Source: Spirochaetales bacterium
GTDB taxonomy: Bacteria > Spirochaetota > Spirochaetia > Sphaerochaetales > Sphaerochaetaceae
NCBI GenBank assembly: GCA_028723145.1
Contig: JAQYFM010000120.1
Coordinates: 1 to 20,069 of the forward strand
Direction of reading: 5' to 3'
DNA length: 20,069 nucleotides
Positions 7,688 to 15,120 of this stretch are shown here, piece after piece. Made by a program: the position numbers and the translations under genes. The notes under the pieces were generated by a model. It did not search any database. It saw only the letters and a list, made by a program, of their open reading frames with translations, and was not told where the DNA came from. Each line of letters starts with the position of its first letter. Position 1 is the first letter of the stretch.

Positions 7688-9049
7688 ATGAAAGATAATA
7701 AACACTATAAGATGATGACAGAGGCTCCAGTAGAGCCTCTTGTTCTCAAATTGGCTGTACCTACAGTTATTTCGATGTTAGTTTCTTCTATCTATAATAT
7801 GGCCGATACGTTTTTCGTATCTCAATTAGGTACTAGTGCATCTGCAGCAGTTGGAATTGTATTTTCTCTAATGGCAATTATGCAGGCAATTGGATTTACA
7901 ATTGGAATGGGAAGTGGAATTTTAAGCTCTAGACTTTTAGGAGCAGGAAAACAAAAGGAAGCTAGCATTACAGCTTCATCTGCCATCTTTATGGTTGTGA
8001 TTTTTTCTACACTTCTTTCAATCTTTGGGTTAATTTTTTGTAAACCTTTAATGGTTTTCTTAGGTTCGACACCTACAATACTACCTTATGCTCTAGATTA
8101 CTCCTCGTTTATCTTATATGCCTGTCCGTTTATTTGTACCTCATTTGTATTTAACAATCTATTACGTAATGAGGGGAAGGCGTTCTATGCAATGATTGGT
8201 CTTACAACGGGAGGCGTTTTAAATATTATTTTAGATCCAATCTTTATCTTCGCTCTAAACCTAGGTACCCGTGGTGCTGCTATGGCAACTGCACTAAGTC
8301 AGGTAATTAGTTTCTTTATTCTATTAGCTATGTTTGTCTCAAAGAAGAGTAATTTAGACTTAAGACTTAGTTATATATCTAAAGAAATAAAAACCTATTT
8401 ACGTATTTTAAAAACAGGGCTTCCAAGTCTCTCAAGGCAGGGCTTAGCATCAATTGCATCAATGACATTAAATGTTCAAGCAGCTAGCTTTGGTGATGCA
8501 GCTGTTGCTGCTATGAGTATTTCTGGTAGAATTACCTTCTTCTTATTTTCAGCGCTCTTAGGTTTAGGACAGGGATTCCAGCCTGTTGCAGGTTATAACT
8601 ATGGTGCTAAAAAGTATTCTAGGGTAAAAAGAGCAACACTATTTACTGCTTTCTTTGGGACAATTATAATTGCAATTCTATCAATACTGTGTTTTATCTT
8701 TGCACGTCCTTTAGTTACTACATTTAGAAAAGAAGATATTGATGTAATAACAATTGGTGTAAAAGCATTACGTTTCCAAACAATTGCGCTACTGCTATGT
8801 GGAATCAATGTTGCAACTAATATGTCAATGCAGGCAACTGGACACATTGCGGGTGCAACTTATTTAGCACTTTGTAGACAAGGAATCTATTTTCTACCAT
8901 TTATTATTTTCCTACCAGCAAAACTTGGTATTTTAGGCGTTGAAATTGCTCAGCCACTTGCTGATGTCTTTACTTTTATTACTTCTTTAGTATTTTTCAT
9001 CAGACTTATTAAAGAGTTGGGTGGAAAAAAAGACGAAGTTATTCTATAG
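7688..9049 (+). CDS. MATE family exporter 2 (MepA-like)
   Basis: A 453-residue polytopic membrane protein of the MATE family with about twelve hydrophobic segments. The first helix region, 'LAVPTVISMLVSSIYNMADT' (residues about 22-41), places it nearer the MepA/DinF-like group than exporter 1. The second repeat begins near 'LKTGLPSLSRQGLASIA'. Translation starts at an ATG with a weak AGGT upstream. The gene runs into avtA: its stop at 9047-9049 lies 10 bp before the favoured avtA ATG, so the two are probably one transcript. A role in exporting an amino acid or keto acid handled by AvtA is only a possibility from context. Confidence 0.93.
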   Translation: MKDNKHYKMMTEAPVEPLVLKLAVPTVISMLVSSIYNMADTFFVSQLGTSASAAVGIVFSLMAIMQAIGFTIGMGSGILSSRLLGAGKQKEASITASSAIFMVVIFSTLLSIFGLIFCKPLMVFLGSTPTILPYALDYSSFILYACPFICTSFVFNNLLRNEGKAFYAMIGLTTGGVLNIILDPIFIFALNLGTRGAAMATALSQVISFFILLAMFVSKKSNLDLRLSYISKEIKTYLRILKTGLPSLSRQGLASIASMTLNVQAASFGDAAVAAMSISGRITFFLFSALLGLGQGFQPVAGYNYGAKKYSRVKRATLFTAFFGTIIIAILSILCFIFARPLVTTFRKEDIDVITIGVKALRFQTIALLLCGINVATNMSMQATGHIAGATYLALCRQGIYFLPFIIFLPAKLGILGVEIAQPLADVFTFITSLVFFIRLIKELGGKKDEVIL

Positions 9050-9059
9050 TTTTCCTACT

Positions 9060-10340
9060 ATGGACTTTTCAGATTTTGGAAAAAAACTAACATCAAGATC
9101 AGGTATCTTATTACTAATGGATGACTTGGGAAAGCCTCTTCCTCCAGGCGTTAAGCCTTACCCTCTTGGAGGAGGAAATCCTGCAAGAATTAAAGAGGTT
9201 GAGAAAGTATATAGAGAGGAGATGGAAAAAATTCTCTCTACAGAGGATGCTTTTGAAGATATTCTTTGTCACTATGACGCCCCACAGGGCAGAATGAGCT
9301 TTGTAAATGCAATAGCTTCATATTTTTCATCTAAATATGGTTGGAATGTAAAAAGTGAAAATGTTGCTATTTCAAATGGATCTCAAAGTGCAATGTTTTA
9401 CATTTTTAATTTATTCTCAGGAACATATGGGGATAAGAAAAAAACTATTCTATTTCCATTAATGCCAGAATATGTAGGTTATGCTGATCAAGGACTTGAG
9501 TGGAATACTTTTGTAAGTGTTCCATCAAAATGTGAGTACTTTGAGGACAGATCTTTTAAATACACTCTAGATCAAGAAGCTGTTAGTAAGTATTTAAGTG
9601 AGCATAGTGAAGTAGGTGCTATTTGTGTTACAAGACCAACGAACCCAAGTGGAAATGTATTAACAGATAAAGAAATAAAATTTTTATCTGATAAGGCAAA
9701 GGAATATAATATTCCATTAATAATTGATAATGCATATGGACTACCATTTCCTAACATTGTTTTTACCGATGATGCAACTCCAGTTTGGAATGAGAATATT
9801 ATCCTTTCTATGAGTTTATCAAAGATTGGCCTTCCATCATTAAGGACTGGAATAATTCTAGCAAGTCCTACTGTTATTGAAGCACTAGGAAATATTAATG
9901 CTATTGCAGCACTAGCTTCTGGTTCAATGGGGCAAGCCTTAGCAGAGGATTTAGTGAAAACAGGAAAGCTTGTTGAAATGGCAGATAACTATGTAAAACC
10001 ATTTTATCAAAAGAAGAGAGAAAATATTATTTCCTACATTAATGAGTTCTTCGAAGGAACTAATTACCACTACCATAGAATTGAAGGTTCTATATTCTGC
10101 TTCTTATATCTTCCTTCTTTAAAGATTTCTTCGATAGAGTTCTACAAAAAACTAAAAGAAAGAGGCGTTATTACTGTTCCTGGTGAGTATTTCTTCTTTG
10201 GTAGCAAAGAACAAATGGAAGGTAAAGCTTATCCTCATCCACACTATGATAAGTGTTTAAGAATAAACTACTCAGCTCCTGATGATATAGTTAAAGAGGG
10301 AATAAGAATAATTGCTGAGCTTTATAAAAAATGGTCATAA
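9060..10340 (+). CDS. avtA: Valine-pyruvate aminotransferase (transaminase C)
   Basis: A 426-residue PLP-dependent fold-type I aminotransferase that exchanges the amino group between valine and pyruvate, giving alanine and 2-ketoisovalerate; it works in branched-chain amino acid and alanine metabolism in the cytoplasm. It resembles E. coli AvtA throughout. Key parts, numbered from the ATG used here: 'RPTNPSGN' (192-199), 'IIDNAYG' (221-227, Asp223 for the PLP nitrogen), 'SLSKIGLPSLRTG' with Schiff-base lysine K255, and R262 for phosphate. I chose the ATG at 9060 because the following 'MDFSDFG' aligns with the start of E. coli AvtA. A GTG at 9021 would add 13 residues, overlap MATE 2 by 29 bp and have a slightly better ribosome-binding site. 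A strong hairpin follows the stop. Confidence 0.93.
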   Translation: MDFSDFGKKLTSRSGILLLMDDLGKPLPPGVKPYPLGGGNPARIKEVEKVYREEMEKILSTEDAFEDILCHYDAPQGRMSFVNAIASYFSSKYGWNVKSENVAISNGSQSAMFYIFNLFSGTYGDKKKTILFPLMPEYVGYADQGLEWNTFVSVPSKCEYFEDRSFKYTLDQEAVSKYLSEHSEVGAICVTRPTNPSGNVLTDKEIKFLSDKAKEYNIPLIIDNAYGLPFPNIVFTDDATPVWNENIILSMSLSKIGLPSLRTGIILASPTVIEALGNINAIAALASGSMGQALAEDLVKTGKLVEMADNYVKPFYQKKRENIISYINEFFEGTNYHYHRIEGSIFCFLYLPSLKISSIEFYKKLKERGVITVPGEYFFFGSKEQMEGKAYPHPHYDKCLRINYSAPDDIVKEGIRIIAELYKKWS

Positions 10341-10345
10341 ATGAT

Positions 10346-10373
10346 TAGAGGACTGCATTTTCGCAGTCCTCTA
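10346..10373. terminator. Bidirectional terminator hairpin between avtA and the ABC operon
   Basis: An 11-bp perfect stem (TAGAGGACTGC at 10346-10356 with its complement at 10363-10373) around a 6-nt loop fills the 40-bp gap between the convergent avtA and ABC ATPase genes. U-tracts are weak on both sides, but position and stem strength support shared termination. Confidence 0.8.
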
Positions 10374-10380
10374 TATGTAT

Positions 10381-11124
10381 TTAAAGAATGTGATCAAGGA
10401 AGCTTTTGGTTCGTTCACTCTTTGGATGTGTAAACATCTCTTCTGGAGTTCCTTCCTCAATAATTTCACCGGAATCCATAAATACTACTTTATCAGCAGC
10501 AGCTCTAGCAAATCCCATTTCATGAGTAACTAGAAGCATTGTTGTTCCATCTTTAGCAAGTGAAAGCATAACATCAAGTACTTCTTTAATCATCTCAGGG
10601 TCTAAAGCAGAAGTTGGTTCATCAAATAGCATAGCTTTAGGATTCATAGCAAGAGAACGAGCAATAGCTACTCTCTGTTGCTGTCCACCTGAAAGCTGAG
10701 TAGGGTGATTTTTAGCTTTATCCTTCAAACCAACCTTATCAAGAAGTTTATAAGCTAATTCTTCAGCCTTAGCTTTATCCATCTTGAGGACCTTACGTGG
10801 TGCAAGAGTGATATTATCAAGAACAGTTAGGTGAGGGAAAAGGTTAAAAGACTGGAATACCATACCAACCTCTTCTCTTACTTTTCTTAAGTCAGTTTTA
10901 GGATTTGTTACTTCAACATCATCGATGAATATTTGTCCACTTGTTGGTGTCTCTAACATATTAACACTTCTTAAAAGTGTTGATTTACCACTTCCAGATG
11001 GACCAATAATAACAACTACTTCTCCATCATTTACTGTTAATGATGCATTCTTTACTGCATGAACAGTTTTAATTCCATTAGCAACAAAGTCTTTTGATAG
11101 ATTTTTAATTTCAATTTTAGCCAT
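10381..11124 (-). CDS. Polar amino-acid ABC transporter ATP-binding protein
   Basis: A 247-residue cytoplasmic ATPase of the GlnQ/HisP/ArtM group that powers amino-acid uptake. All ABC motifs are intact: Walker A 'GPSGSGKST' (41-49), Q-loop 'QSFNLFP' (91-97), signature 'LSGGQQQ' (144-150), Walker B 'MLFDEP' (165-170) and switch His201. I use the ATG at 11124, preceded by AGAGG at good spacing; a TTG 21 bp upstream would add seven residues unlike the family. The start overlaps the end of the permease gene by 8 bp, so translation is coupled. It is the last gene of the binding protein-permease-ATPase operon and faces the shared terminator. Confidence 0.95.
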   Translation of the reverse strand: MAKIEIKNLSKDFVANGIKTVHAVKNASLTVNDGEVVVIIGPSGSGKSTLLRSVNMLETPTSGQIFIDDVEVTNPKTDLRKVREEVGMVFQSFNLFPHLTVLDNITLAPRKVLKMDKAKAEELAYKLLDKVGLKDKAKNHPTQLSGGQQQRVAIARSLAMNPKAMLFDEPTSALDPEMIKEVLDVMLSLAKDGTTMLLVTHEMGFARAAADKVVFMDSGEIIEEGTPEEMFTHPKSERTKSFLDHIL

Positions 11125-11971
11125 TCTTATGGAGCCTCTCTTCAAGTAAACCGACTAAGCGGGAAAGTACGAGTGTAAAGATAAGGTATATTAATGCAAC
11201 AACTAACATTGTCTCAAGTGATAAAAAGGTTCTTGAGATATACTCTCTACCCTTTCTAAGGATATCAGCAAGTGCAAGCTGAGAAACAAGAGATGAATCT
11301 TTGAGCATTGAAATAAACTCATTACCAATTGCAGGAAGAATAACCTTAGCTGTTTGAGGAAGAATAACATGGATAAATGCCTGTGTTCTTGTTAAACCTA
11401 AAGCTGTAGCTGCTTCCATTTGTCCCTTTGGAATAGCTTGAATACCTGCTCTTACAATTTCACCCATATATGCACCAAAACAAATAGATAGTGAAATAAT
11501 TGCAGCTATCATACCTTCAATGTGGAAAAATCTTCCAAGTGCATAGTAGATGAAGATAAGTTGTACAAGTAGTGGAATACCTCTTATAAACTCTACATAA
11601 ACACCACTAATCATATTAATAATGTGGTGTTTAGAAACAGATCCTAATCCTGTAAATACACCAATGATTACGGCTCCAATAATTGCAAAGATAGTTACTT
11701 CAAAGGTTACTGGTGCACCTTTAATACATACAATAAATATCTCTCTGTATGGATCTGGTTTAAAAATGATTAGTAATAATAAAATAGCTAGCGCAAGGAA
11801 AAATGTAATCCTCCAGCTAGTCATAAGATGCTTCTCACCTTTTTTAGGGATGAGAGGTCCATCTGTCATTGTAATAGTTTGAACTTTCTCGTCTTTTGAT
11901 GAATCAACAGAGACTACCTTTTTACGAATAGTCTCTGTCTTAACGAGAGTTTCTATACTCTTGTTATCCAT
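11117..11971 (-). CDS. Polar amino-acid ABC transporter permease (HisM/GlnP type)
   Basis: A 284-residue inner-membrane permease. The typical His/Glu-type permease core (about 220 aa) begins near residue 55 with a first helix (55-70), followed by four more helices. The EAA loop that docks to the ATPase is 'EIVRAGIQAIPKGQMEAA' (171-188) followed by TALGL. Residues 1-54 form a hydrophilic, charged extension not usual for the family. The start is supported by AGGAG overlapping the stop codon of the binding-protein gene, so the extension seems really translated. Only one permease gene is present, so the transporter is presumably a homodimer in the membrane. Confidence 0.94.
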   Translation of the reverse strand: MDNKSIETLVKTETIRKKVVSVDSSKDEKVQTITMTDGPLIPKKGEKHLMTSWRITFFLALAILLLLIIFKPDPYREIFIVCIKGAPVTFEVTIFAIIGAVIIGVFTGLGSVSKHHIINMISGVYVEFIRGIPLLVQLIFIYYALGRFFHIEGMIAAIISLSICFGAYMGEIVRAGIQAIPKGQMEAATALGLTRTQAFIHVILPQTAKVILPAIGNEFISMLKDSSLVSQLALADILRKGREYISRTFLSLETMLVVALIYLIFTLVLSRLVGLLEERLHKNG

Positions 11972-11979
11972 TGTATCTC

Positions 11980-12738
11980 CTAGATAATGTTATATTTCTT
12001 CATTAACTCATCCATAGTACCATTTTCTTTTAGTTTTGCAAGAGATGAGTTGATTAAGTCTAATAATTCTTTATCACCTTTTTTAACTGCAATAGCAATC
12101 TCCTCAATATCGCTACTAGCTTCACCTGTAATAACAAGCTTGTTAGCATAGTTAGGATTTGCTAATACGAAGTCAGAAGCAATTAATGAGTCACATACAC
12201 ATGCATCAACGTTACCGTTAATCATATCCTCGATAGCAAGTCCAATTGAATCATAAGCTTTAACAACTACATCCTTATTTTGCTCAACTGCGAAGTGACC
12301 TGTTGTACCCATCTGTACACCAACCTTCTTGCCTGAGAGAGAGTCAAGAGAGTTGAGATCTGAATTTGCATTTAAGGTTACAATTGACTGCTTAATAGTA
12401 AAGAGAGTGTCTGAAAAATCAATTGTCTTCTTTCTTTCTTCAGTTACTGTTACACCTGATGCAACTGCATTGTATTGTCCATTTGCAAGACCAGCAAAAA
12501 TTGTATCCCAAGCTGTATTGATGTATTTCATCTCAACGCCAGAAACTTTGCTCATTTCTTTGATTAAATCAACTTCAAAACCTGTAATTTCACCATTTTC
12601 ATCAACGTATTCAAGTGGTGGCCATTCACAGTTCATAGCAAATGTATATGATTTTGTTCCATCCTCTTTAGCGCCTGAAGCAAAAACAGTAGCAATAGCT
12701 ACAAGACAAATAAGTAAAAGTGCAACTAATTTTTTCAT
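11980..12738 (-). CDS. Amino-acid ABC transporter substrate-binding protein 1
   Basis: A 252-residue family 3 extracellular solute-binding protein. The signal peptide (residues 1-20, 'MKKLVALLLICLVAIATVFA') ends before 'SGAKE', a junction common in spirochaete binding proteins. Core motifs are 'WPPLEYVDENGEITGFEVDL' (39-58), 'WDTIFAGLANGQY' (77-89) and 'GVTVTEERKKTIDFS' (95-109), plus 'GVQMGTTG', which recalls basic amino-acid binders; the ligand is not proven. The ATG at 12738 has GAGG 7 nt upstream, and longer in-frame readings lack a signal peptide. The gene leads the importer operon from its own promoter (12769-12797). It is a close paralogue of the lipoprotein at 12905-13651, sharing 'ACVCDSLIASDFVLANPNY' exactly. 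Confidence 0.94.
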   Translation of the reverse strand: MKKLVALLLICLVAIATVFASGAKEDGTKSYTFAMNCEWPPLEYVDENGEITGFEVDLIKEMSKVSGVEMKYINTAWDTIFAGLANGQYNAVASGVTVTEERKKTIDFSDTLFTIKQSIVTLNANSDLNSLDSLSGKKVGVQMGTTGHFAVEQNKDVVVKAYDSIGLAIEDMINGNVDACVCDSLIASDFVLANPNYANKLVITGEASSDIEEIAIAVKKGDKELLDLINSSLAKLKENGTMDELMKKYNII

Positions 12739-12768
12739 TTTCAAACCTCTTATAATTAGGATGTTTGC

Positions 12769-12797
12769 ATAATGCATATTTTTACAGATATTGTCAA
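12769..12797 (-). promoter_or_regulatory. Promoter of the amino-acid ABC importer operon, with a palindrome over the -10
   Basis: On the minus strand a perfect TTGACA (12797-12792) is followed after 17 bp by CATTAT (12774-12769, 4/6). The 11-bp palindrome TGCATAATGCA (12766-12776) covers the -10 hexamer and could be an operator. The leader to the ATG at 12738 would be about 24 nt. Confidence 0.6.
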
Positions 12798-12860
12798 TAA
12801 AGAATGTATAAAAATACAAAAAATATGAATTATTTTAGTTTTTATGCATGATGAAAGAAT

Positions 12861-12885
12861 AAAAAAAGGAGGCCGAAGCCTCCTT
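12861..12885 (-). terminator. Intrinsic terminator after binding protein 2
   Basis: Read on the minus strand, AAGGAGGC, a TTCG tetraloop and GCCTCCTT form a perfect 8-bp stem followed by a run of T residues (through 12861). This is a textbook intrinsic terminator 20 bp after the binding protein 2 stop. It separates the MATE 3/binding protein 2 unit from the importer operon. Confidence 0.93.
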
Positions 12886-12904
12886 ATAACAAAGAAAACA
12901 AATA

Positions 12905-13651
12905 CTAGAGTAAGTTCCACTTAGCCTTGAGCTTATCATATGAGCCATCTGCTTTAAGCTCACTAAGACCCTTGTTAATTAAGTCAAGAAGTTCTTTGTT
13001 TCCTTTCTTAACTGCGATTGCAATATCTTCTTGGGTAAATGAAGAACCTGCTACCTTAAGCTTGTCAGAGTAGTTAGGATTAGCAAGTACAAAGTCTGAT
13101 GCAATTAATGAGTCACAAACACAAGCGTCTAAGTTGTTATTAAGCATATCTTGAAGTGCAAGACCAATGTCATCATACTGTTTTCTAACTACATCATAGT
13201 TATCAAGAACTAAGTCTCCTGTGGTACCAATTTGTACACCAACCTTTAAGCCCTTAATATCATCAATTCCCTTAACAGTAGAATCCTTTTTAACAATGAT
13301 AACCTGACCTGCTTCTAAAATTGGAGTTGAGAAGTCCATTGTTTTCTTTCTATCTTCTGTAACTGATACACCAGAAGCAACACCATCATATTGGCCATTT
13401 GCAAGACCTGCAAAGATGGTATCCCATGGAATGTTCTTCGCAACCATCTTTACGCCAACCTTTTCACCAATCATTGGAACAAGTTCTACTTCAAAGCCTG
13501 TGAGGTTGCCACTTTCGTCGATGTATTCAAGTGGTGGCCATGTTGCATCTGTTGCAAAAACATAAACTTTTTCAGCTGCTTCTTTCTTAGAGCAAGAGAA
13601 GAGCATAAAAATTGAAAGCACAATTATTAAAACTGTTAAACCCTTTTTCAT
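12905..13651 (-). CDS. Amino-acid ABC transporter substrate-binding lipoprotein 2
   Basis: A 248-residue family 3 solute-binding protein. The signal peptide ends in the lipobox 'LFSC' with Cys20 as the predicted lipid-modified residue, so this copy is membrane-anchored, unlike paralogue 1. It keeps 'WPPLEYIDESGNLTGFEVEL' (38-57), 'WDTIFAGLANGQY' (76-88) and 'GVQIGTTG'. Similarity to binding protein 1 is high at DNA level too, so they arose by tandem duplication. It has no permease or ATPase in its own transcription unit: it begins 12 bp after MATE 3 stops and is followed by a terminator. It may feed the neighbouring permease. A ribosome-binding site (AAGGAT/AAAAGG) precedes the ATG. Confidence 0.94.
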   Translation of the reverse strand: MKKGLTVLIIVLSIFMLFSCSKKEAAEKVYVFATDATWPPLEYIDESGNLTGFEVELVPMIGEKVGVKMVAKNIPWDTIFAGLANGQYDGVASGVSVTEDRKKTMDFSTPILEAGQVIIVKKDSTVKGIDDIKGLKVGVQIGTTGDLVLDNYDVVRKQYDDIGLALQDMLNNNLDACVCDSLIASDFVLANPNYSDKLKVAGSSFTQEDIAIAVKKGNKELLDLINKGLSELKADGSYDKLKAKWNLL

Positions 13652-13663
13652 ACCTTTTTATCC

Positions 13664-14995
13664 TTATAGATTTTTAATTTTTTCTTTATAAACATGTGTA
13701 AAGAAGATTATTGAGAATAATAAACCAAAAACTTCAGCAATTGCAAAGCTATACCATACACCATTAATACCAATTAGTTTAGATAGTAAATATGCACAAG
13801 GACAAAGTACAACAAGCTGTCTAATAATTGATACCATCATTGAGGCAAAGCCAAATCCTGTTGCTTGGAATGATGCTATTAAAATAATAGAAATAGCAGC
13901 AGGTATAAAGCATAAGCTAATTGACCTTAGTGCCGGGATACCTATTTTATACATTTCCTCTGTTGCACTAAATAGTGAGAGTAATTGTCTTGGCATAAGC
14001 TGGAATAGTAATGTACCGAGAATCATAATTAAGAGTGCAACTACGAGTCCTAATTTCATAGTGCTTATCATTCTCTTTTTATTTTTTGCTCCATAGTTAA
14101 AGCCAAGTATTGGAATTACACCATTGTTTAAGCCAAAAACAGGCATAAATACAAAGGATTGTAATTTAAAGTAGACACCAAATACTGAAACAGCAGTAGA
14201 GGAGAATGCAATTAATATACCATTAATTAAGGATACCATAATTGTACCAATACTGTTCATAACAATAGATGGAAGACCTACTTGGAAAATATCTTTGATA
14301 ATTCTTGCATTTGGACGAATATCTTTTATTTTGATTTGGATGTAATCATTTTTGCTTAAGAAGTATAGGGCAAGTAACATAGATGCAATTTGTCCAATTA
14401 CTGTTGCAATTGCAGCACCATTTACCCCAAGTTTAAATACAAAAATAAATATTGGGTCTAATACAATATTTGTAATTGCACCTGTTAGCTGCATAGTCAT
14501 TGGCTGTACAGAGTTTCCAGTTGCTTGAATTAGTTTCTCAATGAAAATTGAAAATATACAGCCAAAGGAAATAATTAAACATATTCTAGAATATGATGTT
14601 GAAAGCTTAAGTAGCTCTGCATCTTGAGTAAAAATGTTTAAAAAAGGCTTTGCTAAAAATAATCCAATAAAAATAAATAGACAAGAAATAACTAACCCTA
14701 AAAAGAGAGTAGTTGAGGCAACATGGTTAGCTTCTTCATGTCGACCTTCTCCTAATCTTCTTGATAGAAGGCTGTTAATACCAACACCAGTTCCGACTGC
14801 TGCAGCTATTAATAAGTTTTGCATTGGGAAGGCTAATGAAACTGCTGTTAAAGCTGTTTCTGAGACCATTGCTACAAATATGCTATCAACAACGTTATAA
14901 AGAGCTTGAATAAGCATACTTAGCATCATTGGAAATGACATTTTAAAGAGCAGGCGAGGAATAGTCTCACTCTGCATGATATTTGTTTTCTGCAT
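13664..14995 (-). CDS. MATE family exporter 3
   Basis: A 443-residue (from the ATG used) twelve-helix MATE exporter. The first helix region is 'FKMSFPMMLSMLIQALYNVV', the second half restarts near 'FQVGLPSIVMNSIGTIMV', and the 'SLLSRRLGEGR' loop after helix 2 is characteristic. I chose the ATG at 14995; a TTG at 15034 would add 13 residues not typical of the family, and neither has a clear ribosome-binding site. It is transcribed divergently from aspartate kinase and probably together with binding protein 2, an unusual pairing of an exporter with an uptake-type binding protein. Substrate unknown. Confidence 0.92.
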   Translation of the reverse strand: MQKTNIMQSETIPRLLFKMSFPMMLSMLIQALYNVVDSIFVAMVSETALTAVSLAFPMQNLLIAAAVGTGVGINSLLSRRLGEGRHEEANHVASTTLFLGLVISCLFIFIGLFLAKPFLNIFTQDAELLKLSTSYSRICLIISFGCIFSIFIEKLIQATGNSVQPMTMQLTGAITNIVLDPIFIFVFKLGVNGAAIATVIGQIASMLLALYFLSKNDYIQIKIKDIRPNARIIKDIFQVGLPSIVMNSIGTIMVSLINGILIAFSSTAVSVFGVYFKLQSFVFMPVFGLNNGVIPILGFNYGAKNKKRMISTMKLGLVVALLIMILGTLLFQLMPRQLLSLFSATEEMYKIGIPALRSISLCFIPAAISIILIASFQATGFGFASMMVSIIRQLVVLCPCAYLLSKLIGINGVWYSFAIAEVFGLLFSIIFFTHVYKEKIKNL

Positions 14996-15033
14996 AGCAC
15001 TGTATATATAAGCTGTAATATTAATTCTTTTCA

Positions 15034-15070
15034 ATACAATATTGTTAAAATTATACTCACTGTATTGTAT
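15034..15070. promoter_or_regulatory. Inverted repeats spanning the divergent MATE 3/aspartate kinase promoters
   Basis: ATACAATA (15034-15041) and TATTGTAT (15063-15070) form a perfect 8-bp inverted repeat with a 21-bp spacer, and ACAATATTGT (15036-15045) is itself a palindrome. They cover the start region of the minus-strand promoter and the -10 of the plus-strand one, as an operator would. Chance is not excluded in such AT-rich DNA. Confidence 0.3.
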
Positions 15071-15073
15071 AAA
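15045..15073 (+). promoter_or_regulatory. Predicted promoter of aspartate kinase
   Basis: TTAAAA (15045-15050), a 17-bp spacer and TATAAA (15068-15073), with TG directly before the -10 hexamer. The transcript would begin about 40 nt before the ATG at 15121; that is too short for a lysine riboswitch. Confidence 0.45.
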
Positions 15074-15077
15074 TGAA
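15050..15077 (-). promoter_or_regulatory. Predicted promoter of MATE 3/binding protein 2
   Basis: On the minus strand a perfect TATAAT (15055-15050) lies 16 bp after TTCATT (15077-15072). The leader to the ATG at 14995 would be roughly 48 nt. It overlaps the divergent aspartate kinase promoter almost completely. Confidence 0.5.
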
Positions 15078-15120
15078 GCATTTTCAGTAAAAAATAAATA
15101 TCCTATTTGAGGTTGGTATT

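Noticed and set aside
13664..15034. Longer starts using TTG for MATE 3 (15034) and the amino-acid ABC ATPase (11145).
   Set aside because: The added residues do not match the families; internal ATGs give normal lengths, and for the ATPase a better ribosome-binding site. The TTG of the Y-polymerase was kept because no other start precedes its catalytic block.
15035..15120. Possible lysine riboswitch before aspartate kinase.
   Set aside because: The 86-bp spacer must also hold two divergent promoters and is too short; no conserved lysine-aptamer sequence is present.
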